Shown here piece after piece: positions 27,220 through 36,639 of a stretch of DNA of 64,000 bases. Within the stretch, counting starts at the first letter, position 1. Every line of letters begins with the position of its first letter. A model generated the notes under the pieces. The model saw only the letters and a program-made list of their open reading frames with translations. It was not told the origin of the DNA and made no database searches. The DNA lies in the NCBI RefSeq assembly GCF_014489595.1, contig NZ_CP060790.1:3782001-3846000 (forward strand), in the 5' to 3' direction. Source of the stretch: Paenacidovorax monticola (GTDB taxonomy: Bacteria; Pseudomonadota; Gammaproteobacteria; Burkholderiales; Burkholderiaceae_C). The position numbers and the translations under genes were made by a program.

Positions 27220-28458
27220 TCAGCCGGCCAGGGCTTCGGCCACGGCGTGTTCGCGCGCCTGCTGGATCTGCTCGCCCACCTGCGGTCCCTTGAGCCCGCG
27301 CGCGGCGGCCTGGGCGGCAATGGGGGCGGTGGCCACGCCCAGGGCTGCGTCCAGCGCCCGTTGCAGCCGCGCGCGCTGCGGGTAGGGTGATTCCGTGAGG
27401 CCCAGGCGCCCGCGCGCGTCGCATTCGCAGGCTAGGAGTGCATCGGCGAAGCGCGCGTTCTTGCGCAGCGCGTCGCAGCGTTCGAGCAGGCGCAGCACCG
27501 CGGCGGCGCCGAACTCGCCGCTGCGGTGGATGTTGCCGTGCTCGCGCGCGACCACCTCGGCCAGGTCACGGCAGTCGGTGGGCACGCGCAGGCGGTCGGC
27601 CACCGCGCGGGCCAGGCGCTCGCTGCGCTGCTCGTGGCCGATGTGGCGCGGCAGCACGTCGGCGGGCGTGGTGCCCTTGCCCAGGTCGTGCATCAGGCAG
27701 GCCCAGCGCACGGGCAGCGGCGCGGCCAGGCGCGCGGCCATGTCGAGCACCATCATCGCGTGCACGCCGGTGTCCACCTCGGGGTGGTAGTCGGCGCGCT
27801 GCGGCACGCCCCACAGGCGGTCCAGCTCGGGCAGCAGCACGGCCAGCGCGCCGCAATCGCGCAGCACCTCGACCATGCGCGAGGGGCGCTCTTCCATGAG
27901 GCCGCGCGCCAGCTCCTGCCACACGCGCTCGGGCACGAGGTGGTCGGTCTCGCCGTCCCGCACCATCTCGCGCATGAGCTGCAGCGTCTCGGGCGCCACG
28001 GTGAAGTCGGTGAAGCGCGCGGCGAAGCGCGCCACGCGCAGGATGCGCACGGGGTCCTCGCGGAACGCGTCGGTCACGTGGCGCAGCACGCGCGCTTGCA
28101 GGTCGCGCTGGCCGTTGTAGGGGTCAAAAACGGCTCCGGCGCCTGTCCAGTCAGCGTCAGCAGCTATCGCATTGATAGTGAGGTCGCGCCGCGCGAGGTC
28201 TTCCTCCAGCGTGACGTCGGGCGAGGCCTGCACCACGAAGCCGCGGTAGCCGCGCCCGCTCTGGCGCTCGGTACGCGCGAGCGCGTACTCCTCGTGCGTC
28301 TCGGGGTGCAGGAAGACGGGGAAGTCGCGCCCCACGGGCACGAAACCCTGCGCGGCCATCTGTTCGGGCGTGGCACCCACGACGACCCAGTCGCGGTCAT
28401 TGACGGGGCGGCCCAGAAGCCGGTCGCGCACGGCGCCGCCCACCATGTAGATCTGCAT
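27220..28458 (-). CDS. cca: CCA tRNA nucleotidyltransferase with HD phosphohydrolase domain
   Basis: Cca adds or repairs the 3' CCA end of tRNAs. The 412-residue product has the class II nucleotidyltransferase head ([15 protein letters not shown], the metal-binding NDRDWVVVG, and [10 protein letters not shown]). An HD domain with HDLGKGTTP adds phosphatase and phosphodiesterase activities, as in E. coli. After [10 protein letters not shown] the chain contains [11 protein letters not shown], encoded by an in-frame interspersed repeat where relatives have a short Asp/Gly turn. It converges on the nrsF-like gene with a 12 bp gap. Confidence 0.95.
   Translation of the reverse strand: MQIYMVGGAVRDRLLGRPVNDRDWVVVGATPEQMAAQGFVPVGRDFPVFLHPETHEEYALARTERQSGRGYRGFVVQASPDVTLEEDLARRDLTINAIAADADWTGAGAVFDPYNGQRDLQARVLRHVTDAFREDPVRILRVARFAARFTDFTVAPETLQLMREMVRDGETDHLVPERVWQELARGLMEERPSRMVEVLRDCGALAVLLPELDRLWGVPQRADYHPEVDTGVHAMMVLDMAARLAAPLPVRWACLMHDLGKGTTPADVLPRHIGHEQRSERLARAVADRLRVPTDCRDLAEVVAREHGNIHRSGEFGAAAVLRLLERCDALRKNARFADALLACECDARGRLGLTESPYPQRARLQRALDAALGVATAPIAAQAAARGLKGPQVGEQIQQAREHAVAEALAG
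28123..28179 (-). repeat. Interspersed ~60 bp repeat, in-frame intragenic copy in cca
   Basis: On the minus strand this reads CTATCAATGCGATAGCTGCT, then a GACGCTGACTGGACAGGCGC part and a terminal GTTTTTGACC. It shares the TATC-N-AGCTGCTG-N-CGC core with the copies at 10350, 17369 and 59691. It encodes the loop ADADWTGAG of the CCA enzyme between two conserved blocks and does not break them. It is the clearest case in the window of the repeat supplying protein sequence. Confidence 0.55.
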
Positions 28459-28500
28459 GGGGCGAGTGTAAATTCAGCGCTGCCAACCCGGAGCCCGCCC

Positions 28501-28956
28501 ATGTCGTCCAGCCTCATCACCATCGTCCAGCCCAATCCCGACGGCAGCGTGCCGATTCCCGAGGCGCCCGCGCCCAGCGCCGCCGAGCAGGCCCAGGCGC
28601 AGCTGCAGCAGCAGGCCGAGGCGCTGCAGCAAAGGCTGCAGGAGATGCAGGAACTGCTGGACAAGCCCCTGAGCGCCATCCTGGCCGAGCACGACAAGGC
28701 CCTGGAATCGGTCGCCGCCTGGGATGCCTTCGGCGCCATGTGGCTGCTGGCGCAGCGCGCCATGCGCCGCGTGGCCGTGGACCTGGCGGCGGCGCAGGGC
28801 CTGGACGAGGCCGCCGTGGTGGCGCGCGCCATGGCGCATGCCAATGCCGTCCTGAACAGCGAGGACGAGGACCTGGGCGGCTCCATCGCCCCGGCGCAAA
28901 TGGCGCATATCGCGCGCCACAAGGCCTATCTGCGCAAGCAGTTCCGCCAGGGCTGA
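28501..28956 (+). CDS. Hypothetical protein with N-terminal coiled coil
   Basis: I do not recognise a named family. The 151-residue product has a Pro/Ala segment (residues about 10-28), then a Gln/Glu/Leu-rich coiled coil spanning roughly residues 30-55 (QQQAEALQQRLQEMQELL). An alpha-helical, Ala-rich part follows, and it ends HKAYLRKQFRQG. No signal peptide or membrane segment is visible. It is divergent from cca with a 42 bp gap and convergent with the ABC permease gene. Codon use and the well-placed ATG make a real gene likely. Confidence 0.75.
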   Translation: MSSSLITIVQPNPDGSVPIPEAPAPSAAEQAQAQLQQQAEALQQRLQEMQELLDKPLSAILAEHDKALESVAAWDAFGAMWLLAQRAMRRVAVDLAAAQGLDEAAVVARAMAHANAVLNSEDEDLGGSIAPAQMAHIARHKAYLRKQFRQG

Positions 28957-28984
28957 GCGTGGCGACGCCGGCCGCAGGAATTCG

Positions 28985-30118
28985 TCAGTCCAGCGTCTGG
29001 CGGTAGCGCGCCAGCGCCAGGCCGCCCGCCACGGCCAGAAAGGCCAGCATGGGCCAGAGCTCGGGCGCGAGTTCGGCGAAGCCGCTGCCCTTGAGCAGGA
29101 TGCCGCGCACGATGCGCAGGAAATGCGTGAGCGGCAGCACCTCGCCCAGCGTCTGCGCCCAGCCCGGCATGCCGCGGAACGGGAACATGAAGCCCGACAG
29201 CAGGATCGAGGGCAGGAAGAAGAAGAACGTCATCTGCATGGCCTGCAGCTGGTTGCGCGCGAGCGTCGAGAACGTGAAGCCCACGGCCAGGTTGGCGAGG
29301 ATGAATACGCCGATCATGGCCATGAGCAGCGCGAAGCTGCCGGCCATGGGCACCTCGAACAGCACCCATGCGGCCGTGAGGATCACGCCGAGCTGCAGGT
29401 AGCCGATGACCACGTAGGGCAGGATCTTGCCGGCCATGACCTCCATGGGCCGCACGGGCGTGGCCAGCAGGTTTTCCATGGTGCCGCGCTCGCGCTCGCG
29501 CGTCATGGCCAGCGAGGTCAGCATGACCATGGTCATGGTCAGGATGGTGCCCACCAGCCCCGGCACGATGTTGTAGCGCGACAGCCCTTCGGGGTTGTAG
29601 CGGCGGTGGATGCGCAGTTCGTAGGGCGGCGCGCGCGGCTGCAGCGCGGCGAGCGGCCCCGCGAGGTCGTGCGCCAGCGCCTGCGTGGCCATGAGGTTCA
29701 GCGCCGCGAGCGCGTTGCCCGAGGCGGCGGGGTCCGTGGCATCCACGGCCAGGTACAGCGCGGGCTGCTCGCCGCGCAGCAGGCGCCGTTCGAACTGCGG
29801 CGGAACCACCACCATGAACTGCACGCGGCCCTGCGCCATGAGCTCGTCGCCCTCGGCCTCGCTCGCGGGCTGGGCCACGACATGGAAATAGCCGGTGTTC
29901 TGCAGCGCCGCGACCAGGCTGCGCGTGAGCGGTCCGCTGTCGGCCGCGACCACGGCCGTGGGCAGGCCCTTGGGGTCGGTGTTGATCGCATAGCCGAACA
30001 GCACGAGCTGGAGCACCGGAATGCCCACGGCCATGGCGAACGTGAGCCGGTCGCGCAGCATCTGCTGGAATTCCTTGAGGAACACGGCGGCCATGCGCGC
30101 GGCCGAGAAGCCCGTCAT
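28985..30118 (-). CDS. ABC-2 type exporter permease (YbhS/YbhR-like)
   Basis: This 377-residue permease has one N-terminal membrane helix (LTFAMAVGIPVLQLVLFGYA), a large periplasmic domain of about 150 residues, and then a cluster of five helices, as in YbhS and HlyIII-type drug exporters. The ABC-2 signature region TRERERGTMENLLATPVRP is clear. Its ATG overlaps the ATPase stop (ATGA). With the ATPase and the HlyD-like protein it forms a small tripartite exporter. The substrate is unknown; relatives export cationic drugs or dyes. Confidence 0.9.
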   Translation of the reverse strand: MTGFSAARMAAVFLKEFQQMLRDRLTFAMAVGIPVLQLVLFGYAINTDPKGLPTAVVAADSGPLTRSLVAALQNTGYFHVVAQPASEAEGDELMAQGRVQFMVVVPPQFERRLLRGEQPALYLAVDATDPAASGNALAALNLMATQALAHDLAGPLAALQPRAPPYELRIHRRYNPEGLSRYNIVPGLVGTILTMTMVMLTSLAMTRERERGTMENLLATPVRPMEVMAGKILPYVVIGYLQLGVILTAAWVLFEVPMAGSFALLMAMIGVFILANLAVGFTFSTLARNQLQAMQMTFFFFLPSILLSGFMFPFRGMPGWAQTLGEVLPLTHFLRIVRGILLKGSGFAELAPELWPMLAFLAVAGGLALARYRQTLD

Positions 30119-31083
30119 GGCCTGTGCTCCCGCGGCGTGCTGGCGAAGTTGTCCTGCGCGCCATGGATCAGGTGGATGAACACGTCCTCCAGCGTGGGCG
30201 CCACGGGCTGCACCCGCAGGCCGGGCCGTGCCTGCCACGGGGCCACGGCCTGGGCCAGCAGTGCGGCATCGGTGCCCGCCACATGCACGGCGTTGCCGAA
30301 GGCCGCCACGCTCTGCACGCCGGGGGCGCCTTCGAGCGGCGCGATCAGCGCGGCCGCGCCTTCGCCTTCGATGCGCCACACGGACAGTTGCGCGGCAGCG
30401 ACGATGCTGGCCTGCGTGCCCCGCGCGAGCACCTGGCCGTAGGCGAGGTAGACCAGTTCGTGGCAGCGCTCGGCCTCGTCCATGTAGTGGGTGGACACGA
30501 GCACGGTGATGCCGTCGGCCGCGAGGCGGTGGATCTCGTCCCAGAAGTCGCGCCGGGCCTTGGGGTCCACGCCGGCCGTGGGCTCGTCGAGCAGCAGCAG
30601 GCGCGGTTCGTGGATCAGGCAGGCGGCCAGCGCCAGGCGCTGCTTCCAGCCGCCCGAGAGCGCGCCCGCCAGCTGGTGCTGGCGGTCCACGAGGCCCAGG
30701 CGCGCGAGCGCCGCGTCCACGGCCGCGCGCCGATCGGGCAGGGCGAACAGGCGCGCCACGAAGTCGAGGTTCTGGCGGATCGACAGGTCTTCGTACCAGC
30801 CGAAGCGCTGCGTCATGTAGCCCACCTGGCGCTTGATGGCGGCCGCCTCGCGCACGATGTCCAGGCCCAGGCAGTGGCCCTGGCCCGCGTCGGGCGTGAG
30901 CAGGCCGCAGAGCATGCGGATGGTGGTGGTTTTGCCGCTGCCGTTGGGCCCGAGAAAGCCGCAGATGCGCCCCGGCGCGACCTGCAGCGACACGCCGTCC
31001 ACCACGGCGCGGCCGCCGTAGCGCTTGGTGAGGCCCCGCACGTCGATGGCCCAGGCGGCGCCGTTCACCGTGCCTCCGTTCAC
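30115..31083 (-). CDS. ABC exporter ATP-binding protein
   Basis: This 322-residue single-domain ABC ATPase has Walker A GPNGSGKTTT, Q-loop MTQRFGWYEDL, signature LSGGWKQRLALA, Walker B LLLLDEPTAGVDP and H-loop VSTHYMDEAE. Relatives in the YbhF group often carry two such domains; this one carries one. It has no ATG at its head. I start at the GTG that overlaps the stop of the HlyD-like gene (second GTG 15 bp later also possible). The downstream permease overlaps by 4 bp, so all three genes are coupled. Confidence 0.92.
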   Translation of the reverse strand: MNGGTVNGAAWAIDVRGLTKRYGGRAVVDGVSLQVAPGRICGFLGPNGSGKTTTIRMLCGLLTPDAGQGHCLGLDIVREAAAIKRQVGYMTQRFGWYEDLSIRQNLDFVARLFALPDRRAAVDAALARLGLVDRQHQLAGALSGGWKQRLALAACLIHEPRLLLLDEPTAGVDPKARRDFWDEIHRLAADGITVLVSTHYMDEAERCHELVYLAYGQVLARGTQASIVAAAQLSVWRIEGEGAAALIAPLEGAPGVQSVAAFGNAVHVAGTDAALLAQAVAPWQARPGLRVQPVAPTLEDVFIHLIHGAQDNFASTPREHRP

Positions 31084-32051
31084 CGCGCGGGCATGCGCCG
31101 CACGTCGAGCGGCTGGCCCGGGTGCAGGCGCAGGGCGTCCTGGGGGCTGGGCCGTGCCTCGACGAGGAACACGAGCTTGGCGCGCTGCGCGTTCGAGTAG
31201 ATCACGGGCGGCGTGTACTCGGCCTGCGTGGCGATGCGGCTCACGCGCGCGGCGATAGGCGCGCCGCAGCCGTCGCAGGACAGTTGCACGGCATCGCCCG
31301 GCGCCAGCGTGGCGACCTCGGTCTCGGGCACGAAGAAGCGCGCCTTGATGTGGCTGGGCGGCAGCAGCGCGAGCACGGGCTGGCCCGCGCCCACGTACTC
31401 GCCGGCGCGGAAATAGGTGTCGGCCACCTGGCCTGCGGCGGGCGCGGTCTGCTGTTTCTGGCGCGTGCGCCAGTCCGATTGGCGCAGGGCCTCGCCTGCG
31501 GCGCGGGCCTGCGCCAGGGCGGCAGTGCGCTCGTCGGGGCGGCCCGGCAGGCGCGCCACGCGCAGCGCGGCCTCTGCCTCGCCGGCATGGGCCTGGGCCT
31601 GGCGGGCGCTGCTCTCCAGGCTGTCGAGCGTGGCGGCCGAGGTGAACCCCTGGGCCACGAGCTGGCGCTGGCGCGCGAGGTTGCTTTGCGCGAGTTGCGC
31701 CTGCGCGCGTGCCTGGGCGAGCTGGGCCGTGAGCACGGCGATCTCGTCGGGGCGCCTGCCCGTGGCCAGGTTGGCGGCCTGGGCCTCGGCCGCTGCGAGG
31801 CGGGCGCCGGCTTCCTCGCGGGCCGCGCGCTCGGTCTCGCTGTCGAGCGTGAACAGCGGCGCCCCCTGGGCCACCTGCTGGCCCGCCTGCACGGACAACG
31901 TGTCGAGCCGGCCCGGCAGGGGCGCGGCGATGTAGATGTAGTCCCCTTCGGCATAGCCGGACCAGCCGGGCGCGGCGCGTTCCTGGCAGCCCACCAGCGC
32001 CAGGGCCAGGCCCAGCAGGGCGGCGAGGCGGCGGGCGGTCGGTGAGGGCAT
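31080..32051 (-). CDS. HlyD-family periplasmic adaptor lipoprotein of the ABC exporter
   Basis: This 323-residue membrane-fusion protein is predicted to be a lipoprotein (lipobox LVGC near residues 19-22). After a short spacer comes the biotinyl-lipoyl half [20 protein letters not shown], then a long Ala/Gln-rich coiled-coil hairpin (about residues 75-180), the second lipoyl half, and a beta-barrel part with [14 protein letters not shown]. It probably bridges the inner-membrane ABC pump to an outer-membrane channel encoded elsewhere. I chose the Met at MPSPTARRL because it begins the signal peptide; a longer in-frame form begins 33 bp upstream. Confidence 0.9.
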   Translation of the reverse strand: MPSPTARRLAALLGLALALVGCQERAAPGWSGYAEGDYIYIAAPLPGRLDTLSVQAGQQVAQGAPLFTLDSETERAAREEAGARLAAAEAQAANLATGRRPDEIAVLTAQLAQARAQAQLAQSNLARQRQLVAQGFTSAATLDSLESSARQAQAHAGEAEAALRVARLPGRPDERTAALAQARAAGEALRQSDWRTRQKQQTAPAAGQVADTYFRAGEYVGAGQPVLALLPPSHIKARFFVPETEVATLAPGDAVQLSCDGCGAPIAARVSRIATQAEYTPPVIYSNAQRAKLVFLVEARPSPQDALRLHPGQPLDVRRMPAR

Positions 32052-32122
32052 GGGGCGGGCACCGTGGGTGGGGATGGCTCCCATGGTACAGGGGCCACCC
32101 GGGCTCGGGTTTAATCGTGGTC

Positions 32123-32818
32123 ATGCACACCACCGCACTCGTTCTGTTCTCGGGCGGGCAGGATTCGACCACCTGCCTAGCCCATGCCCTGGCGCGCTAT
32201 GAGCGCGTCGAGACCCTGGGCTTCGACTACGGCCAGCGCCACAGCGTGGAACTGCAGGCGCGCACCACCGTGCTCGCGCGCCTCACCGAGCGCTTTCCAG
32301 CCTGGGCGCCGCGCCTGGGGCAAGACCACATGCTCACGCTCGACGTGCTGCGCCAGATCGGCGGCTCCTCGCTCACCGAGGACATGGCCTTCGCCATGCA
32401 GGCCGACGGCCTGCCCAACACCTTCGTGCCGGGGCGCAACCTCGTGTTCCTCACCCTGGCGGGCGCGCTGGCCTACCGGCGCGGGCTGCAGGTGATCGTG
32501 ACGGGCGTGTGCGAGACCGACTTCTCGGGCTACCCCGACTGCCGCGACGACACCATGAAGGCCATGCAGCTCGCCCTGAACCTGGGGCTGGAGCGGCGCC
32601 TGCGCATCGAGACGCCGCTGATGTGGATCGACAAGGCCGCCACCTGGCGCATGGCCGAGGCGCTCGGCGGCCCCGCGCTGGTGGACCTCATCGTGGAGGA
32701 CACGCACACCTGCTACGAGGGCGAGCGCGGCCAGCGCCACGACTGGGGCTACGGCTGCGGCACCTGCCCAGCCTGCGCGCTGCGTGCGCGCGGCTGGGAG
32801 GGCTACCGGGCGGGCTGA
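32123..32818 (+). CDS. queC: 7-cyano-7-deazaguanine synthase
   Basis: QueC makes preQ0 from 7-carboxy-7-deazaguanine with ATP and ammonia, feeding queuosine modification of tRNA. The 231-residue product has the PP-loop [12 protein letters not shown], the substrate-binding [21 protein letters not shown], and the zinc cysteines in HTCYEG and CGTCPAC. I chose the ATG of [12 protein letters not shown], which gives the normal short lead before the PP-loop. It diverges from the exporter operon across 71 bp. No preQ1 riboswitch is apparent upstream. Confidence 0.96.
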   Translation: MHTTALVLFSGGQDSTTCLAHALARYERVETLGFDYGQRHSVELQARTTVLARLTERFPAWAPRLGQDHMLTLDVLRQIGGSSLTEDMAFAMQADGLPNTFVPGRNLVFLTLAGALAYRRGLQVIVTGVCETDFSGYPDCRDDTMKAMQLALNLGLERRLRIETPLMWIDKAATWRMAEALGGPALVDLIVEDTHTCYEGERGQRHDWGYGCGTCPACALRARGWEGYRAG

Positions 32819-32828
32819 GGCCGCGCCT

Positions 32829-33137
32829 TCAGGAGAAAACGGGGCGGAAGAAGCTGCGCTCGTAGCTCACGATGCAGCCCGTTTCCTCGGCGTAGCGGAA
32901 GGCCGCCTGGCACTCGGGGTCTTCGAACGAGCGCTGGCGGTAGGTTTCGTAGGCCGCCAGGCTGTCGAAGGTGAACAGCGCCAGGGCGATGTTGTTGGCG
33001 CCTTCGCTGGGCAGGAAATAGCCGTGGTGCTGCCCGCCGAACTTCTCGACCAGCGGAATCCAGAGCTTGCCGTAGTGTTCGAACTCGCGCAGCTTCGCGG
33101 GCTGGATGACGTAGCGCAGGTAGATCGTGACCGCCAT
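32829..33137 (-). CDS. NIPSNAP family protein
   Basis: This 102-residue single-domain protein has the NIPSNAP ferredoxin-like fold signature IYLRYVIQPAKLREFEHY, then GGQHHGYFLPSEG and ALALFTFDSLAAYETYRQ, which resembles the dimeric alpha-beta barrel superfamily. Bacterial members have no settled function; some are linked to quinone or lipid metabolism. It lies 3 bp downstream of the GST gene and is almost certainly co-transcribed with it. There is no signal peptide. Confidence 0.88.
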   Translation of the reverse strand: MAVTIYLRYVIQPAKLREFEHYGKLWIPLVEKFGGQHHGYFLPSEGANNIALALFTFDSLAAYETYRQRSFEDPECQAAFRYAEETGCIVSYERSFFRPVFS

Positions 33138-33140
33138 GGC

Positions 33141-33833
33141 TCAGCCTTTCTGCGCGGCCAGGCGGTAGGGCTCCTCGAAGTCAAGGAAGTCGCGCTCGGC
33201 CAGGGCGTCATCGATCCAGGCGCGCACGCCGGGCAGCTGCTGTACGCGCTCCACATAGGCCGCGATCTGCGGCGGCACGGGCAGGCCGTAGGTGGCCAGG
33301 CGCATGCACACGGGGGCGTAGAAGGCGTCGGCGATCGTGAACGGGCCGAACAGCATCGGGCCGCCATGCTCCTGCAGCAGCGCGCCCCACATGTCCACGA
33401 GACGCTGAACGTCGGCGCGCACGCCCGCGTTGTCGCGCCAGATCAGCGCGCCGACCTCGGGCAGGCGGGCCTCGATGTTCATGGGGCAGGCGCTGCGCAG
33501 CGCCGTGAAGCCGCTGTGCATCTCGGCCACGATGCTGCGCGCGCGGGCGCGCGCGGCGCGGTCCTGGGGCCACAGGTGCTTCTCGGGGTGCTGCTCGGCG
33601 ATGTATTCGGCAATGGCCAGCGTGTCCCAGATGGCGAGGCCGTCGTCCACGAGCACGGGTACCTTGCCCGTGGGGGTCACGGCGCCCATGGCGGACTTGA
33701 ACTGCGAGCCGGCATCGAAGCTGTCGAAGCGCACCTTGACCTCGTCGAAGGCGATGCCGGCCTGGCGCAGCAGTACCCAGGGGCGCATGGACCAGGAGGA
33801 GTAGTTCTTGTTGCCGATGTAGAGCTGGGGCAT
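33141..33833 (-). CDS. Glutathione S-transferase family protein
   Basis: This 230-residue GST has the thioredoxin-like N-terminal domain with the catalytic-region serine run NYSSWSMRPW, TGKVPVLVDDG (cis-Pro), and the glutathione-binding IWDTLAIAEYI. A helical C-terminal domain follows. I chose the ATG at MPQLYIGNK rather than a GTG three codons upstream, because AGGTGA lies 6 bases before this ATG. It likely conjugates or reduces electrophiles with glutathione; the substrate is unknown. The NIPSNAP gene follows closely. Confidence 0.9.
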   Translation of the reverse strand: MPQLYIGNKNYSSWSMRPWVLLRQAGIAFDEVKVRFDSFDAGSQFKSAMGAVTPTGKVPVLVDDGLAIWDTLAIAEYIAEQHPEKHLWPQDRAARARARSIVAEMHSGFTALRSACPMNIEARLPEVGALIWRDNAGVRADVQRLVDMWGALLQEHGGPMLFGPFTIADAFYAPVCMRLATYGLPVPPQIAAYVERVQQLPGVRAWIDDALAERDFLDFEEPYRLAAQKG

Positions 33834-33899
33834 GGAGTTCACCTGCGTGCGATGGATGGAACCGAAAATCCTAGCGGCCCGCTTGCTGCGGCAATGATG

Positions 33900-33930
33900 A
33901 AAACGCGGCCCGCCATTGATGCCGGCCGCG
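33900..33930 (-). terminator. Rho-independent terminator of the 5-formyl-THF cyclo-ligase gene
   Basis: A 7 bp stem CGCGGCC/GGCCGCG (33904-33910 and 33924-33930) with a 13-base loop is followed on the minus strand by TTTTCATCATT. It lies about 36 bases past the cyclo-ligase stop and before the GST start. Confidence 0.7.
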
Positions 33931-33965
33931 CATCGTTGCCACCTTGGAGCGCGAACGGGCAGGTT

Positions 33966-34538
33966 CTAGACGGGCCAGACCACGCCGTTGTCGTTGAGGA
34001 TGGCGTCCAGCGGCTGGTCGTGGGGCTCGGGGTCGAATTCGTCGAGGTACCCCGTGGTGTAGCCCAGCCCCACGGTCGTGGGCCGCGGCTGCAGCGTGGC
34101 CAGCGTGCGGTCGTAGAAGCCGCCGCCGTAGCCCAGGCGGTAGCCGCCGGGTCCGTAGCCCACGCAGGGCACGAACAGCAGGGTGGGCACGATCACCTCG
34201 GTGTCCTTGGGCTTGGGAATGCCGTAGGCGTCTTCTTCCATGGGGCAGCCCGGGTACCAGGCATGGAAGGTGAGGGTCTTGTGCTGCTTGTTCACCACGG
34301 GCAGGCCGATGCGGCGCAGGTGCGCATCGCCCTGGAGTTCTCCGTCCTCCTTCCAGCGGTGCAGCGCCGGCAGCGGGTCGAACTCGCCCTTGATGGGCCA
34401 GTAGGCGCCGATCACCGTATCGGGCCGGTTCACGAGCCAGATGCGCATGACCCGCTGCAACTGGTCCGCGCGCTGTAGGCGGTCGGTGAGATTCAGGCGT
34501 TGTTCGACCAGAGTGCGGCGCAGAGCTGCCTTGTCCAT
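33966..34538 (-). CDS. 5-formyltetrahydrofolate cyclo-ligase
   Basis: This 190-residue enzyme converts 5-formyl-THF to 5,10-methenyl-THF with ATP, recovering the folate pool. Family motifs include RRTLVEQRLNL, the PVIGAY-type strand DTVIGAYWPIKGEFD, and the nucleotide/folate-binding GPGGYRLGYGGGFYDRTL. The start at MDKAALRRT is 14 bp from the divergent lytic transglycosylase ATG, so the promoters overlap the coding ends. In-frame upstream residues belong to the neighbour's complementary strand. Confidence 0.93.
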   Translation of the reverse strand: MDKAALRRTLVEQRLNLTDRLQRADQLQRVMRIWLVNRPDTVIGAYWPIKGEFDPLPALHRWKEDGELQGDAHLRRIGLPVVNKQHKTLTFHAWYPGCPMEEDAYGIPKPKDTEVIVPTLLFVPCVGYGPGGYRLGYGGGFYDRTLATLQPRPTTVGLGYTTGYLDEFDPEPHDQPLDAILNDNGVVWPV

Positions 34539-34552
34539 CACATAATTCCCCC

Positions 34553-36535
34553 ATGCAATGGTTGAAGATTCTGACACCGCTTCTGGCCGGCGCCATGTTG
34601 GCGGGGGCAACGCCCCTTGCGCAGGCGCAAAATCGGGGCGACGACACCCTGCTCGAGATGCAGCAGGCCTTCCGCAAGGGCGACCGCAAAAAGCTCTCCC
34701 AACTGCTGCCTGCCGCGCGCGGCCATGTGCTGGAGCCCTGGGCTGCCTACTGGGAGCTGCGTGCGCGCCTGGACGAGGCCCAGCCGCAGGAGGTGCAGGC
34801 CTTTCTGGAGCGCTACGCCGGTACCTACCAGGAAGACCGCCTGCGCAATGACTGGCTGCTGCTGGTGGGCCAGCGCCGCGACTGGGCGCAGTTCGCCGAG
34901 CACCACCCCCGCTACCGCATGTCGGACGACCGCGAGGTGCGCTGCTACGCGCTGTACGTAGACCTGCTCAAGGGCAATGCCCAGGCCGATACGGCCGACG
35001 ACGTGCGCCGCAACTGGTACGCGCTACGCGATGCCGACGACGGCTGCACGCATGCGGCGGACCAGCTCTATTCCGACAAGAAGCTCGCCGCGCTCGACGT
35101 GTGGCGCAAGGCGCGCCTGGCGGTGGAGGCCAATCGCGCGCGTGCCGCGCGCAACGCCGTGGGCATCGTCTCGCCCGAGTCGCTGCCGCAGGTGCGCGAA
35201 CTGCTCGACGCGCCCACCAAATTCCTCACGGGCAAGGCCACGGCGCGCGGCAAGGTCCGGCAGGAGCTGGTGGTGCTGGGCCTGGTCAAGCTCGCCACGA
35301 GCGATCCCGACGCCGCCGCCAGCCTGCTGGACAGCAAGTGGGGCGTGCATCTTTCGGCCGAGGAGCGCCACTGGACCTGGGGCGTGATCGGCAAGCAGGC
35401 CGCGCTGCGCCTGTCACCGGACGCGGCGACCTACTTCGGCCGCGTGGACAAGGACAGCGACCTGAACGACGACCTGCTCGGCTGGAAGGCGCGCGCCGCG
35501 CTGCGCGCCGGCCAATGGCGCGTGGTGCGCAAGGCCATCGACGCCATGGGCCAGGACGGGCGCCAGGACAGCACCTGGGTGTACTGGAAGGCGCGCGCCC
35601 TGCTGGCCGGCAAGCCCGGCGAGGCCGAGCGCGAAGAAGCGCGCCAGCTCTTCGAGTCCATCGCGGGCCAGCGCGGCTTCTACGAGCAGCTCGCGCTGGA
35701 GGAGCTGGGCCAGCGCGTGACGGTGCCGCCCGCGCCCGCGCCCCTCACGGCCGAGGAAAAGGCCGCCGCACGCGCCAACCCGGGCTTGAACCGCGGGCTG
35801 TACGCGATCTTCATCGGCCTGCGCGGCGAGGGGGTGCGCGAGTGGAACTACACCACCAACCTGCACAGCCCGGGCGGCATGGGCGACCGCGAACTGCTCG
35901 CGGCGGCCGATTTCGCCTGCCAGCGCGAGGTCTGGGACCGCTGCATCAACACCAGCGAGCGCACCAAGGGCGCCGTGGACATGGCGCAGCGCTTTCCCAT
36001 GCCTTTCCGCAGTGCGGTGGTGGAGCGCGCCCAGGGCATCGGGCTCGATCCGGCCTACGTGTACGGCCTGATCCGCCAGGAAAGCCGCTTCGTCATGGAC
36101 GCGCGCTCGGGCGTCGGCGCCTCGGGCCTCATGCAGGTCATGCCGGCCACGGCGCGCTGGACAGCCAAGAAGATCGGCCTCACGGGCTTCACGCCCGACC
36201 AGATCACCGACCGCGACACGAACATCACCATCGGCACGGCCTACCTCAAGCTCGCGCTCGACGACTTCTCGGGCTCGATGCCGCTGGCCGCGGCGGCCTA
36301 CAACGCGGGCCCCGGCCGTCCGCGCAGCTGGCGCAACGGCCCGGTGCTGGACGCCGCGATCTGGGCTGAGAACGTGCCGTTCAACGAGACGCGCGACTAC
36401 GTGAAGAAGGTGCTGTCCAACACCACCAACTACGCGGCCCTGCTCACGGGGGTGCCGCAGTCGCTCAAGAGCCGCCTGGGCACGGTGGGGCCGCGCGATG
36501 CGTCCACGCCCGACCCGAGCAAGGATCTGCCCTGA
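34553..36535 (+). CDS. slt: Soluble lytic murein transglycosylase (Slt70-like)
   Basis: This 660-residue periplasmic enzyme cleaves peptidoglycan between MurNAc and GlcNAc, forming anhydro ends for wall turnover. It has a signal peptide (LLAGAMLAGATPLAQAQ), a long helical superstructure (about residues 30-460), and a C-terminal SLT domain. That domain has the catalytic Glu in IRQESRFVMDARSGVG, followed by GLMQVMPATARW, GTAYLKLAL and AAYNAGPGRPRSW. A GC hairpin (36541-36563) follows the stop. Confidence 0.94.
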   Translation: MQWLKILTPLLAGAMLAGATPLAQAQNRGDDTLLEMQQAFRKGDRKKLSQLLPAARGHVLEPWAAYWELRARLDEAQPQEVQAFLERYAGTYQEDRLRNDWLLLVGQRRDWAQFAEHHPRYRMSDDREVRCYALYVDLLKGNAQADTADDVRRNWYALRDADDGCTHAADQLYSDKKLAALDVWRKARLAVEANRARAARNAVGIVSPESLPQVRELLDAPTKFLTGKATARGKVRQELVVLGLVKLATSDPDAAASLLDSKWGVHLSAEERHWTWGVIGKQAALRLSPDAATYFGRVDKDSDLNDDLLGWKARAALRAGQWRVVRKAIDAMGQDGRQDSTWVYWKARALLAGKPGEAEREEARQLFESIAGQRGFYEQLALEELGQRVTVPPAPAPLTAEEKAAARANPGLNRGLYAIFIGLRGEGVREWNYTTNLHSPGGMGDRELLAAADFACQREVWDRCINTSERTKGAVDMAQRFPMPFRSAVVERAQGIGLDPAYVYGLIRQESRFVMDARSGVGASGLMQVMPATARWTAKKIGLTGFTPDQITDRDTNITIGTAYLKLALDDFSGSMPLAAAAYNAGPGRPRSWRNGPVLDAAIWAENVPFNETRDYVKKVLSNTTNYAALLTGVPQSLKSRLGTVGPRDASTPDPSKDLP

Positions 36536-36540
36536 GAGAG

Positions 36541-36563
36541 ACCGCCCGGCCTGCCGGGCGGGT
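36541..36563 (+). terminator. GC-rich hairpin after the lytic transglycosylase
   Basis: CCGCCCGGC-CT-GCCGGGCGG forms a perfect 9 bp stem 6 bases after the stop. There is no U-tract, so it may act as an attenuating or 3'-end stabilising hairpin and not as a classic terminator. Confidence 0.45.
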
Positions 36564-36639
36564 GCGGTAGCGTTCGCCAAAAGAAAGAAGGCCGTGTGCG
36601 GGGTGGCATGCGGCGTGCATCACAGAGAGGGAGTTCAAC

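Noticed and set aside
32052..32122. preQ1 riboswitch before queC
   Set aside because: The 71 bp spacer shows no H-type pseudoknot-like pairing or the usual conserved C and A-rich tail.
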